Positions 9,162-17,911 are shown, numbered from the stretch's first letter. The stretch is DNA of 64,000 nt from an uncultured Duncaniella sp. (GCA_910577255.1 CAJTMH010000001.1:682001-746000); one strand, 5' to 3'. Notes: generated by a model not told the origin, from the sequence alone. Made by a program: numbers and translations.

Positions 9162-9507
9162 CGAAAACTGAGAATATAATAGGTTAATCTTAATACTCAT
9201 CAACGATTCATTACTATTGGATTTTTCTATCCTTATTAATTGATACAATCCTGGTATTCAGACTATTGTTGTCGCCATTATTACATTGGGAATATCAATC
9301 ATTGCAAGCCAAATCTCACTACCTCATAAATGCGTGAAATTCGTCCGAAATATAATATCTAATTGACAAATTTTAGCGCTGATTGGTCTGCATCCAGTCC
9401 CCTATTAACATAAGGCATAAGCTTAACACGCACCAATGAGCCTATATCAATGAATTTCAATGATATAAACTCATTAAATATGAACATAGTGAGCCATCCC
9501 AATTCGC
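9162..9507. other. 346 bp AT-rich intergenic region between convergent glycan genes
   Basis: No coding sequence is supported on either strand. The composition is clearly AT-richer than the flanking genes. The only structure seen is the inverted repeat at 9434-9475. Confidence 0.6.
9434..9475. repeat. imperfect inverted repeat, possible bidirectional terminator
   Basis: AATGAG (9434-9439) pairs with CTCATT (9470-9475), and TATATCA (9443-9449) pairs with TGATATA (9461-9467). The loop region is itself partly palindromic. There is no clear T-tract, so termination is uncertain. Confidence 0.45.
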
Positions 9508-10443
9508 CTATTTTTCAAACTGCGATTTGGCAGGGAAACGCTTTTCGAGATACTCTTTGGAATGGATGCGGTCGGCGTCATGAGCAAATTCCGAGTCATT
9601 CATGCAGAAGAATTTCGGATTATAGTGCTCCAGTTTCTCATAATGATCCGGACGATGGATATAGAGATGGAATGAGGTGTGACGGTCAACAAAAACTCTG
9701 TGACCGCGCTTTTCAGCCAAAGCTGCATAAGCATACAAGTGACGCTGCACGTCATTATCGCTACGGACATGATTGGGAAGCATAGCCTCGATTGCTGGCC
9801 AAAACATGTTGTTTACCCTGCTGAAATCGCTCTTCAGATAGGCATCAACATTATGATGCGACTTACTGCTATAATATTTACCTAATTTTTGCTCCACAAG
9901 CCTCGCGCCATTCTCTATAATCTGATTATAATGATTGAGAGGACGTCTCTGCACATTGGCCCTGAACCAAAGCTCAAGTTTGCGGCAGGGGCGGCGATGA
10001 GCAAAACGGAATATGGGCAGACCGTCAGGAGCATAGAAATCAGACGGGTTCACCGGACGGTTGAAAAACATATCATCGTTCGCATACAGGAAGTGCTCAG
10101 AAAGTCCGGGAATACGGTGGAAAAAATGTTCAAGCAATGACGAGTTGAAACAGGGAAGACTCTCAGGTGGCAGAATCTCCTTGTGATCCACAATCTGCAC
10201 CTTCGGATTAGATGTGTCGAGCCATTCAGGAATCTGGTCATCTGTGACAATAAAAATCCTACGTATCCAAGGCGCATACATCTCTACGGCCCGCAGGCTA
10301 TATTTCAGTTCGTCATTATCGGCATATCGACCCTTACAGTTTTTATTCGAATTATCATCAGTTTTTCCGATGACGGCATTTCGCTTGGCCTGCCACTTGG
10401 GGTCGTTGCCGTTAACCCATAAATAAACCAAATCTATTTCCAT
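9508..10443 (-). CDS. Stealth family phosphotransferase, copy 2
   Basis: A 311-residue Stealth protein, clearly related to the copy at 7253 but diverged. CR1 reads IDLVYLWVNGNDPKW. CR2 includes LKYSLRAVEMYAPWIRR and FLYANDDMFFNRPV with the acidic pair. The C-terminal half has the RSDNDVQRHLY and VDRHTSFHLYIHRP segments. It is expected to transfer a sugar-1-phosphate onto a surface glycan. It is the second gene after a minus-strand promoter at 11383, 10 bp behind the glycosyltransferase. The two Stealth genes converge, so they are not a simple recent tandem copy. Confidence 0.88.
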   Translation of the reverse strand: MEIDLVYLWVNGNDPKWQAKRNAVIGKTDDNSNKNCKGRYADNDELKYSLRAVEMYAPWIRRIFIVTDDQIPEWLDTSNPKVQIVDHKEILPPESLPCFNSSLLEHFFHRIPGLSEHFLYANDDMFFNRPVNPSDFYAPDGLPIFRFAHRRPCRKLELWFRANVQRRPLNHYNQIIENGARLVEQKLGKYYSSKSHHNVDAYLKSDFSRVNNMFWPAIEAMLPNHVRSDNDVQRHLYAYAALAEKRGHRVFVDRHTSFHLYIHRPDHYEKLEHYNPKFFCMNDSEFAHDADRIHSKEYLEKRFPAKSQFEK

Positions 10444-10453
10444 GGATAGTATA

Positions 10454-11248
10454 TTATAGCTCGTTCTTAAGCCGTTGGTTGATAATTGGATACGTATTCA
10501 AAATTGCCTTGAAGGCAGTGTCATTGCGGTCAGTGCCGCCCTTGAAGTTCACGGTCTTCAATGCAAGCGCTTTAGGTTTTCCCAGCCCCTTGGGCTTGTT
10601 ATGAGGGCCAAAAGGGACCGGCATCACTACACGCCCATTGGCTACAGCAGCCGCCCAAAACCAGATATCATCCGTAGTGGGAGCAAGCTGAGTGAACAAT
10701 TCCTCGTCAAGCATTTCAGCTTTCAATGAATGAGGCGGATACAACACCCCACCGACACCGGTCTGGATTATGTCGCAACTTAGCTTAAACCTATTGACAA
10801 GAAAATGATACCACCTCAATTTAGGCCATTTGCCATAGGGTTTATCCGGCAATATCCGTTTTGCTCTATGGGCTAAGACACACTCAGGATATTGCTCATA
10901 CAGAAGCAACAAGTCCTTGAGCATATCAGGATGATAGCAGGTGTCATCATCGACTGTAACTATTATCGCATCAGGGAAATCTTTCAAAGCCGGAATCAGT
11001 TTACGATATGACCTTATATCCCTATCATAGTTGCGGATCTCGAAAATCGGGTTCTCATTCTCCAGCTCCGACAGTTCAGCAGGCACCTCTCCCCTCTCAA
11101 ACTGAGCGTAGGTGAGGTAAAGCACCACCTTATCAGGCAGCACCGTCCCGGCAAGAATTGATTTTATCGTCGGTATGGCATAAGGTATCGCAGCAGGAAA
11201 AGATGTCAATGATACTATTACCGAAGGAGTGTTATCACGTGTCGCCAT
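10454..11248 (-). CDS. putative GT-A glycosyltransferase
   Basis: A 264-residue soluble protein. It opens with SVIVSLTSFPAAIPYAIPTI, a start common to a Bacteroidota group of GT2-like proteins. A DxD-type metal site is seen as IIVTVDDDTCYHPDM near residues 94-108, and a late TTDDIWFWAA motif is typical of the same group. No membrane segment is evident. It is transcribed with the downstream Stealth gene, so the two probably act on one phosphoglycan. The sugar specificity cannot be read from sequence. Confidence 0.7.
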   Translation of the reverse strand: MATRDNTPSVIVSLTSFPAAIPYAIPTIKSILAGTVLPDKVVLYLTYAQFERGEVPAELSELENENPIFEIRNYDRDIRSYRKLIPALKDFPDAIIVTVDDDTCYHPDMLKDLLLLYEQYPECVLAHRAKRILPDKPYGKWPKLRWYHFLVNRFKLSCDIIQTGVGGVLYPPHSLKAEMLDEELFTQLAPTTDDIWFWAAAVANGRVVMPVPFGPHNKPKGLGKPKALALKTVNFKGGTDRNDTAFKAILNTYPIINQRLKNEL

Positions 11249-11369
11249 GAGTATGTGATTTTTAAGGAGAGGATTGGAGCGTATGCGTGTCAGCCGTGGA
11301 TATCTTCCGTAAAAGCCGTGTCATCCAATCGGAGGAAATGGCATAATCGACTGTCACACATTCAATATA

Positions 11370-11392
11370 GTTATCTTTATTGCAAAGATAAC
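11370..11392. promoter_or_regulatory. 9 bp inverted repeat covering the minus-strand -7 element
   Basis: GTTATCTTT (11370-11378) and AAAGATAAC (11384-11392) are perfect inverted repeats with a 5 bp spacer. The right arm contains the -7 box of the glycosyltransferase/Stealth operon. It may be an operator or a chance doubling of the -7 sequence. Confidence 0.4.
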
Positions 11393-11413
11393 AACTAATT
11401 CTGAGGTGTGCAA
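11383..11413 (-). promoter_or_regulatory. promoter of the glycosyltransferase-Stealth operon
   Basis: On the minus strand TTG at 11413-11411, a 20 bp spacer and TATCTTTG at 11390-11383 fit the Bacteroidota promoter. The leader to the ATG at 11248 would be about 130 nt. Confidence 0.65.
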
Positions 11414-11492
11414 CACATTTCACTGGCGCCACCAACAATTATCAATTTGATATTTTCAACGGCCTTTAGGTGATTTTTTGAAATAAAAACCC

Positions 11493-11500
11493 TATCTTTG
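11493..11500 (+). promoter_or_regulatory. probable his operon promoter (-7 box)
   Basis: TATCTTTG at 11493-11500 is a perfect -7 box 31 bp before the hisG ATG. No good TTTG is found at the expected -33 distance. No histidine-rich leader peptide or attenuator hairpin is visible in the short leader. Confidence 0.5.
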
Positions 11501-11530
11501 CATTTCAAATTCTAAGGTACAGCAATTATT

Positions 11531-12382
11531 ATGTTACGAATAGCAATACAGGCAAAAGGTCGCCTGAATGAAAAAACGATGGCATTGCTCGGCGATGCGG
11601 GGATTTCAGCGTCAGTAGGAAGTAGGTCTCTAATAGCTCATGCCAAAGGATTTCCGGTGGATTTGCTCTTGCTGCGCGACGATGATATACCTCAGGCCGT
11701 GGCAATGGGCACTGCCGACATAGGCATAGTAGGCTTGAACGAGGTCGAAGAAAAAGAGGTGGACGTGACCCGGGTGATGGATCTCGGATTTGGCGGATGC
11801 CGACTCAGCCTCGCGGTGCCTCGAGAAGCTGCATATAAAGGACTTGAATGGTTCAATGGACGCCGAATCGCCACATCATATCCGGCTATCCTCTCACGAT
11901 ATCTCAAACAAAACTCAATCTCGGCTGAGATTCACACTATAACCGGATCGGTGGAAATCGCCCCTGCCATCGGGATGGCCGACTCTATTTTCGACATAGT
12001 GTCGTCGGGCGGCACACTTGTGCAGAACGGCCTTGTCGAAGTAAAATCTGTGCTTGAATCACAAGCCGTGCTGATTGCGACCCCTGATTTACCCATCGAT
12101 AAGCAGAAAGAACTCGAGAAACTCACATTCCGTTTCCGCTCCATCATCGAGAGCCGCGGCATGAAATATGTGCTCATGAATCTCCCCAAAGCTTCTCTCG
12201 ACAAAGCTCTGGCGCTATTACCCGGCATGAAGAGTCCCACAGTGCTCCATCTTGCCGACCCTGAATGGCTTTCGCTCCACGCGGTTATCCCTGAGTCGCA
12301 ATTATGGGAAAAGATTGAACAGCTCAAAGAGATTGGGGCCGAGGACATACTTGTGCTTGTACTTGAAAACATAGTTAAGTAA
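11531..12382 (+). CDS. hisG: ATP phosphoribosyltransferase, long form
   Basis: Catalyses the first committed step of histidine synthesis, joining ATP and PRPP. The 283-residue length means the long form with a C-terminal regulatory ACT-like domain, which is normally feedback-inhibited by histidine and needs no HisZ. Visible are the N-terminal LRIAIQAKGRLNEKTMALL, the PRPP-site region DIVSSGGTLVQNGL near residues 157-170, and the C-terminal domain ending in ILVLVLENIVK. It is the first gene of the his operon, and its TAA shares a base with the hisD ATG (TAATG). Confidence 0.96.
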   Translation: MLRIAIQAKGRLNEKTMALLGDAGISASVGSRSLIAHAKGFPVDLLLLRDDDIPQAVAMGTADIGIVGLNEVEEKEVDVTRVMDLGFGGCRLSLAVPREAAYKGLEWFNGRRIATSYPAILSRYLKQNSISAEIHTITGSVEIAPAIGMADSIFDIVSSGGTLVQNGLVEVKSVLESQAVLIATPDLPIDKQKELEKLTFRFRSIIESRGMKYVLMNLPKASLDKALALLPGMKSPTVLHLADPEWLSLHAVIPESQLWEKIEQLKEIGAEDILVLVLENIVK

Positions 12383-13665
12383 TGAAAACATATATAAATC
12401 CCGCCACCGAGACGTGGGATGAACTCATTACCCGCAACATTCCCAACGATCCGGAGGTAGACCGTGCTGTAACTGCCATAATAGAGCAAGTCAAGACCGA
12501 CGGCGACAAAGCTTTGCGGGAAATGGCGGCTAAATTCGACCACACCGACATAACCGACCTGAGAATCACCGACGAGGAGATAGCAGCCGGTATCACGCAT
12601 GTCACACCCCGGGTCAAGAATGCTATTTTGAACGCCAAAGCAAATATAGAGACTTTTCATCGGGCACAACTTCCTCCCACAATAGAGGTTGAAACGGCTC
12701 CAGGTGTGAAGTGCATACAAAAACCGGTGGCTATCGACCGTGTGGGCCTATATATCCCCGGCGGCCAGGCTCCGCTTTTCTCAACCGTATTGATGCTTGC
12801 TGTCCCGGCTTCCATAGCAGGGTGCAAGGAGATAATACTATGTACCCCCCAAAGCGCCAACCACCCTATAGCACCTGAAATACTTTATGCCGCTTCCATT
12901 TGTGGCATAAAGAATATATACCGCGTGGGTGGAGCACAAGCCATAGCGGCCATGGCATTCGGCACTGAGTCGATTCCTAAGGTCGACAAGATATTCGGCC
13001 CCGGCAACCGTTTCGTGACGAAGGCTAAACAGCAACTCACGTCCGTGGTGGCCATCGACATGCCTGCCGGTCCAAGCGAAGTGCTCGTGATGGCCGATGA
13101 GACTGCTTCGCCAACCTATGTGGCCGCCGACATGCTTTCACAGGCAGAACATGGCAAAGACAGCCAGGCGATACTCGTATGTACCGAAGAGTCCATAGCC
13201 GAGGAGACTGAAAAGGAGGTCAAACGCCTCTCACAGCTTCTCTCCCGCTCCGAATCGGTAGAGGCGTCCTTGTCACACAGCCGAATGATTGTATTCCCGG
13301 AAAGAGACACGATGATTGAATTTGTCAACCGTTACGCACCTGAGCATCTAATAATTTCCATGTCGCAGCCATGGGACATCGCGGCTAAAATCAGAGCCGC
13401 CGGGAGTGTGTTTGTAGGGAACTATTCACCGGAAAGTGCCGGCGACTACGCGTCAGGCACCAACCACACATTACCAACAGCCACATGGGCGCGATCATTC
13501 AGCGGAGTGAATATTGACAGTTTCATGCGAAAAATAACCTTCCAGAAACTGTCGCGTGAAGGCTTGGCATGCCTCGCTCCCACCATCATCACAATGGCCG
13601 ATGCCGAAGGGCTGGATGCCCATGCCCTCGCTGTCAAAGTAAGGACTAATGATCTCAATGTATGA
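12382..13665 (+). CDS. hisD: histidinol dehydrogenase
   Basis: A 427-residue zinc enzyme that oxidises histidinol to histidine in two NAD-dependent steps, the last reactions of the pathway. The sequence shows VDRVGLYIPGGQAPLFSTVL, the FGPGNRFVTKAK signature near residues 205-216, the zinc-site region DMLSQAEHGKDSQA, and the catalytic RYAPEHLII stretch. It overlaps hisG by one base and hisC by four (ATGA), so it is translationally coupled on both sides. Confidence 0.97.
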   Translation: MKTYINPATETWDELITRNIPNDPEVDRAVTAIIEQVKTDGDKALREMAAKFDHTDITDLRITDEEIAAGITHVTPRVKNAILNAKANIETFHRAQLPPTIEVETAPGVKCIQKPVAIDRVGLYIPGGQAPLFSTVLMLAVPASIAGCKEIILCTPQSANHPIAPEILYAASICGIKNIYRVGGAQAIAAMAFGTESIPKVDKIFGPGNRFVTKAKQQLTSVVAIDMPAGPSEVLVMADETASPTYVAADMLSQAEHGKDSQAILVCTEESIAEETEKEVKRLSQLLSRSESVEASLSHSRMIVFPERDTMIEFVNRYAPEHLIISMSQPWDIAAKIRAAGSVFVGNYSPESAGDYASGTNHTLPTATWARSFSGVNIDSFMRKITFQKLSREGLACLAPTIITMADAEGLDAHALAVKVRTNDLNV

Positions 13666-14696
13666 ATCCACTCAATTTTGTAAGACCCAATATTCTTGCC
13701 CTTGAGCCCTACTCCACCGCTCGCGATGAATTCAAGGGTGGTGACATCTCAGTGTGGGTTGACGCCAACGAAAACCCCTATCCCTCGGATGTAAACCGCT
13801 ATCCCGACCCTCATCACAAGGAGCTCAAACGTGTCATAGCCACACTCAAAGGTGTCAAGGAAAATCAAATCTTCATCGGTGGAGCCGGAAGTGACGAAGC
13901 CATTGACCTGACATTCCGCATATTCTGCACACCGGGAGTCGACAATGCCATATCCATCGCACCAAGCTACGGAGTCTACAAAGTCAGCGCCGGAATCAAC
14001 GATGTGGAGCTGCGCGAGGTAATGCTTGCCGATGATTACTCGTTGCCGGTCCAGGCTCTTCTGGAGGCTGCCGACTCAAACAGTAAACTTATGTGGCTTT
14101 GTTCACCTAACAATCCTACCGGCAATGCCTTCTCTCCTGAATCCATCTGCTCACTGGCAGAAAGATTCAACGGCATGGTGGTGGTTGACGAAGCATACGT
14201 TGACTTTTCGGCATATCCCTCGATGCTCACTTACCTTGACAAGCATCCTAATCTCATAGTGCTACAGACATTTTCCAAAGCATGGGGCATGGCCGGCCTG
14301 CGCATTGGGATGGCCTTCGCCACATCGGCAATATCCGAGCTGTATGGACGTGTGAAATATCCATACAACATCAACGGCATGACACAGCAGGAAATAATCA
14401 GGCGCATCAGCCAAAGCGACATGGCAAACCAGGTCTCAGAAATCATCACTCAACGCGACTTGATGGAGGAGGAACTTAAAAAGCTCCCTGCCATACGCCA
14501 CGTCTACGATTCTGACGCAAACTTCCTGCTTGTCAAGGTTGATAACCCCGACGAGATGTATGACTACCTCATTGACAGTGGTGTCATTGTGCGAAACCGC
14601 ACAAGAGTGAAAGGATGCAACGGATGTTTGAGAATCACAATCGGCACCCCTGACGAAAACAAAAAAATATTGAAGCTGATACAGGAATTCAGATAA
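13662..14696 (+). CDS. hisC: histidinol-phosphate aminotransferase
   Basis: A 344-residue class I/II PLP aminotransferase that converts imidazole-acetol phosphate and glutamate to histidinol phosphate. Recognisable are VDANENPYP near the start, LCSPNNPTGN, the VVVDEAYVDF segment holding the PLP-contacting Asp, and the Schiff-base lysine in QTFSKAWGMAGLRIG. The ATG overlaps the hisD stop by four bases, and hisB follows after 8 bp. Confidence 0.96.
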   Translation: MNPLNFVRPNILALEPYSTARDEFKGGDISVWVDANENPYPSDVNRYPDPHHKELKRVIATLKGVKENQIFIGGAGSDEAIDLTFRIFCTPGVDNAISIAPSYGVYKVSAGINDVELREVMLADDYSLPVQALLEAADSNSKLMWLCSPNNPTGNAFSPESICSLAERFNGMVVVDEAYVDFSAYPSMLTYLDKHPNLIVLQTFSKAWGMAGLRIGMAFATSAISELYGRVKYPYNINGMTQQEIIRRISQSDMANQVSEIITQRDLMEEELKKLPAIRHVYDSDANFLLVKVDNPDEMYDYLIDSGVIVRNRTRVKGCNGCLRITIGTPDENKKILKLIQEFR

Positions 14697-14704
14697 TTCG
14701 AATC

Positions 14705-15799
14705 ATGAAAAAAGCATTGTTCATTGATCGCGACGGCACAATTATAAAAGAGCCTGCCGACGAACAGATTGACTCTCTCGAAAAGCTCGAATTCGTGCCC
14801 GGTGCCATCGGAGGATTGAGAGCACTCATGAATCGTGGCTATGAGATAGTCATGGTGTCAAATCAGGATGGTCTTGGCACCGACTCTTTCCCGGAAGAGA
14901 CATTTTGGCCCGCTCACAACAAAATGCTTGACACCCTCCGCGGTGAAGGTGTGGAATTTGACGAAATCCTTATCGACAGGAGTTTTCCCCATGAAAACCT
15001 CCCCACACGTAAACCGGGCACCGGAATGTTGACCAAATATATGAACGGAGATTACGATTTGGCCAACTCGTTTGTCATCGGGGATAGACTTACCGACGTA
15101 ATGCTGGCACATAATCTCGGCACAAAAAGCATACTCATAGCCCACCCCGACGAGACTGATGCTCACTGCGATCTGGCGACCACCGACTGGGCCAAGATAG
15201 CCCGCCACATACTATCGTGCGACAGGCGCGTCACCATCATGCGCAACACATCCGAGACACGCATAAATGTCACTGTCGACCTTGACGGTAACGGCGAATC
15301 GCACATTGACTCCGGACTGAAATTCTTTGACCACATGCTATGGCAGATACCCCACCACTCAGGAATCATGCTCAGAGCCGAATGCAAAGGTGACCTCGAA
15401 GTCGACGAGCACCATTCGATGGAGGATCTCGCAATAGCCCTCGGAGAAGCCATCAGGGAAGCCCTGGGGTCAAAAGTTGGCATTGACCGTTATGGTTTTG
15501 TCCTGCCTATGGATGAATGCCGCGCCATGGTGCTTATTGATTTCGGCGGCAGAGCCGATTTCGTGTGGAATGTTGATTTCACACGTGAATATGTAGGTGA
15601 CACTCCAACCGAGATGTACAAACACTTTTTCAAAAGCCTGTGTGTGGCCATGAAATGCAATCTCCACATCTCGGCATCAGGAGAGAACAACCACCATCTC
15701 ATCGAAGGTGTGTTCAAAGGCTTTGCGCGGGCTTTGCGCATGGCAATCCGGCGAGACGTTTTCAGTTATGAACTTCCATCAAGCAAAGGTGTGATATGA
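14705..15799 (+). CDS. hisB: bifunctional histidinol-phosphatase / imidazoleglycerol-phosphate dehydratase
   Basis: A 364-residue fusion enzyme acting at two steps of histidine synthesis. The N-terminal HAD phosphatase (residues 1-165) has the nucleophile motif FIDRDGTII and a DxD-type NSFVIGDRLTDV segment. The C-terminal dehydratase (about 175-364) has GLKFFDHMLWQ, the manganese-ligand region DEHHSMEDLAIALG, and SGENNHHLIEGVFK. Such fusions are known from enterobacteria and Bacteroidota. The stop overlaps hisH by four bases. Confidence 0.97.
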   Translation: MKKALFIDRDGTIIKEPADEQIDSLEKLEFVPGAIGGLRALMNRGYEIVMVSNQDGLGTDSFPEETFWPAHNKMLDTLRGEGVEFDEILIDRSFPHENLPTRKPGTGMLTKYMNGDYDLANSFVIGDRLTDVMLAHNLGTKSILIAHPDETDAHCDLATTDWAKIARHILSCDRRVTIMRNTSETRINVTVDLDGNGESHIDSGLKFFDHMLWQIPHHSGIMLRAECKGDLEVDEHHSMEDLAIALGEAIREALGSKVGIDRYGFVLPMDECRAMVLIDFGGRADFVWNVDFTREYVGDTPTEMYKHFFKSLCVAMKCNLHISASGENNHHLIEGVFKGFARALRMAIRRDVFSYELPSSKGVI

Positions 15800-16383
15800 T
15801 AGCGATAATCGACTATAAGATGGGCAATATACGCTCAGTGGAAAATGCACTGGGACGCCTCGGCGCAGAATGGATTCTGACAGCCGATCCCGCGACCATA
15901 TATAAGGCCGACAAAGTGCTCCTGCCAGGAGTTGGGAATGATGCGGAAGCGATGGCAAACCTGAAATCGCTCGGACTTTGCAATGTCATACGCGCCCTAC
16001 GCAGACCGGTACTCGGTATCTGTGTGGGGATGCAGGTCATGTGTCGTGATTCCGAAGAAGGTGATGTGGAATGCCTGAACATATTTGACGCGCATATCAA
16101 GCGTTTCCCTCAACGCAACGATGTGAAAATCCCCCATGTGGGATGGAACAGCATAGCGAACCTTGACACCAAACTCTTCAAGGGTATAAATCCTGGCGAA
16201 CATGTCTACTATGTCCACTCCTATTACGCAAATCTCTGTCCCGACACAATCGCCACGACTTTTTATGACGATATGCTTTTCAGCGCGGCATTGAAATATG
16301 AGAATTTCTACGGAACTCAATTCCATCCCGAAAAAAGCGGAGATGTGGGCGAGCGTATTATCCGTAATTTCCTTGAACTTTGA
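15796..16383 (+). CDS. hisH: imidazole glycerol phosphate synthase, glutaminase subunit
   Basis: A 195-residue class I glutamine amidotransferase that supplies ammonia to HisF for imidazole ring closure. It starts with IAIIDYKMGNIRSVENAL. The nucleophile cysteine is in VLGICVGMQVM, and the His/Glu pair is in FYGTQFHPEKSG. It requires HisF to be active, but no hisF follows; hisA does. Its start overlaps the hisB stop. Confidence 0.96.
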   Translation: MIAIIDYKMGNIRSVENALGRLGAEWILTADPATIYKADKVLLPGVGNDAEAMANLKSLGLCNVIRALRRPVLGICVGMQVMCRDSEEGDVECLNIFDAHIKRFPQRNDVKIPHVGWNSIANLDTKLFKGINPGEHVYYVHSYYANLCPDTIATTFYDDMLFSAALKYENFYGTQFHPEKSGDVGERIIRNFLEL

Positions 16384-16397
16384 TTAAGAGAACAATC

Positions 16398-17120
16398 ATG
16401 ATAGAGATAATTCCGGCTATCGATCTTATTGACGGTAAATGCGTCAGGTTGTCACAGGGCGACTATGACCAATGCACTCGATATGATGCATCACCTGTCG
16501 ATATGGCAAAACGGTTTCTTGACTCCGGGTTGCGGCGTGTACATGTCGTGGACCTTGATGGAGCTAAAGCAAGTTCACCGGCCAACCTATTGACGCTTGA
16601 ACAGATTGCCTCCCTCTCAGGAATCGAGGTTGAATGGGGCGGAGGGATAAAAACCGACCAGGCCTTGCGCGACACGTTCAATGCAGGAGCCACTTACGCC
16701 ATAATCGGCAGCATCGCAGTTCGCCAACCCGACAAGATGGCCGAATGGCTCAGGACATATTCCGGCAGCCGCCTTATCCTCGGAGCCGATGTGCGCGATG
16801 GCAAGGTGTCTGTGGCAGGTTGGTTGGAGGACTCATCTGCGACCATCGAAGATCTTGTCAATCAATTCAAGCCGGCAGGTCTGTCACAGGCTATCTGCAC
16901 TGATATATCAAAAGACGGAATGCTTCAGGGGCCGGCCTTTGACATGTACACGCGCCTGCAGGACCAATTCCCCGAAGTCGTGTTCACAGTCTCCGGAGGC
17001 ATCAGCTCACTCGGCGATATCATCAGGCTCAATGAGTTGGGATTGAAACGCGTGATTACCGGAAAAGCGCTATATGAAAACCGCATAACGCTTAAGGATA
17101 TCGAAAAATTATACATCTAA
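16398..17120 (+). CDS. hisA: ProFAR isomerase (phosphoribosylformimino-AICAR-P isomerase)
   Basis: A 240-residue TIM barrel that isomerises ProFAR to PRFAR. The start MIEIIPAIDLIDGKCVRL carries the catalytic Asp. The phosphate-binding halves appear as VEWGGGIKTD and FTVSGGISSLGD, and the second catalytic Asp is in ICTDISKDGML. The ATG at 16398 is chosen over an in-frame TTG at 16380 because it begins exactly at the family N-terminus. It is the last his gene in the window; hisF and hisIE are absent downstream. Confidence 0.95.
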   Translation: MIEIIPAIDLIDGKCVRLSQGDYDQCTRYDASPVDMAKRFLDSGLRRVHVVDLDGAKASSPANLLTLEQIASLSGIEVEWGGGIKTDQALRDTFNAGATYAIIGSIAVRQPDKMAEWLRTYSGSRLILGADVRDGKVSVAGWLEDSSATIEDLVNQFKPAGLSQAICTDISKDGMLQGPAFDMYTRLQDQFPEVVFTVSGGISSLGDIIRLNELGLKRVITGKALYENRITLKDIEKLYI

Positions 17121-17160
17121 GATTCATGAAATAAACCTTGAAAAAAAATTATTTACGTCC

Positions 17161-17772
17161 ATGAAAAAATTACTACTGATTTCAGCCACAATTGCCATCG
17201 CATTATCCGCCATGGGAGCCAACGACAAATGTGGGAATTGCTCTGAGAGAAACGAGACCATCGAGACTCTTGAAACCCGCCGTGCCATAAGAAAATATCA
17301 GGAACAGGTACCCGATAAAGCAATTCTTTCCAAAGTGCTTGAGGCCGGCACCTACGCCCCTACCGGAATGGGTAAGCAATCCCCCATCATCATCGCAGTA
17401 ACGAATAAAGAAGTACGTGACAAGATTTCAGCCCTCAATGCCAAAGTAATGGGAGCTGCCGACCGCGATCCTTTTTACGGAGCACCGGTGGTATTCGTAG
17501 TGCTTGCCGACCGCAGCGTACCGACTTATGTGTATGACGGCTCACTCGTGATGGGCAACCTCATGAATGCCGCCCATTCAGTGGGCCTCGGAAGCTGCTG
17601 GGTGCATCGTGCGAAGGAAGTTTTCGACACCCCCGAAGGTAAAGAACTATTGAAAGAATGGGGCATCGACGGTGATTATGAAGGTATTGGCAACTGTATC
17701 ATAGGTTACCCGGCCCAGGAAGCACCCTCACCCAAGCCTCGTAAAACCGACTATATTCATTTTGTAGAATAA
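17161..17772 (+). CDS. nitroreductase family protein with an N-terminal signal sequence
   Basis: A 203-residue FMN-dependent nitroreductase-fold protein. The core begins at about residue 32 with IETLETRRAIRKYQEQ, followed by VLEAGTYAPTGMGKQ, SLVMGNLMNAAHSVGLGSCWV and the late IGYPAQEAPSPKPRK. Unlike most nitroreductases it has a hydrophobic leader (residues 1-20) with an AMGA-type signal-peptidase I site, followed by a CGNC motif. Export to the periplasm is therefore predicted. It lies 40 bp after hisA, with a terminator 100 bp downstream. Confidence 0.85.
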   Translation: MKKLLLISATIAIALSAMGANDKCGNCSERNETIETLETRRAIRKYQEQVPDKAILSKVLEAGTYAPTGMGKQSPIIIAVTNKEVRDKISALNAKVMGAADRDPFYGAPVVFVVLADRSVPTYVYDGSLVMGNLMNAAHSVGLGSCWVHRAKEVFDTPEGKELLKEWGIDGDYEGIGNCIIGYPAQEAPSPKPRKTDYIHFVE

Positions 17773-17866
17773 GCCCGACTTGAATTCATATTCATCCCAA
17801 GTGACAGGTGCCTGTAAATCTTACGGCATTTGGCTTTAATTAGCCATTCTTTTCGACGAATATTAT

Positions 17867-17874
17867 TATATTTG
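17867..17874 (+). promoter_or_regulatory. isolated -7-like element overlapping a terminator arm
   Basis: TATATTTG at 17867-17874 matches the -7 consensus, but no TTTG sits at the proper distance, and the last base is the first base of the terminator stem. If used, the transcript would consist of the hairpin. It may be chance. Confidence 0.25.
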
Positions 17875-17911
17875 CAGCATGAACTTCCGTGACAGTTCAT
17901 GCTGCTTTTTT
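17874..17911 (+). terminator. Rho-independent terminator upstream of the HNH gene
   Basis: A perfect 11 bp stem (17874-17884 with 17895-17905) with a 10 nt loop is followed by six T. It separates the nitroreductase from the HNH nuclease gene. Confidence 0.9.

Noticed and set aside
11932..12720. 262-codon minus-strand ORF inside hisG/hisD
   Set aside because: Antisense to two certain enzymes, with no motif of its own.
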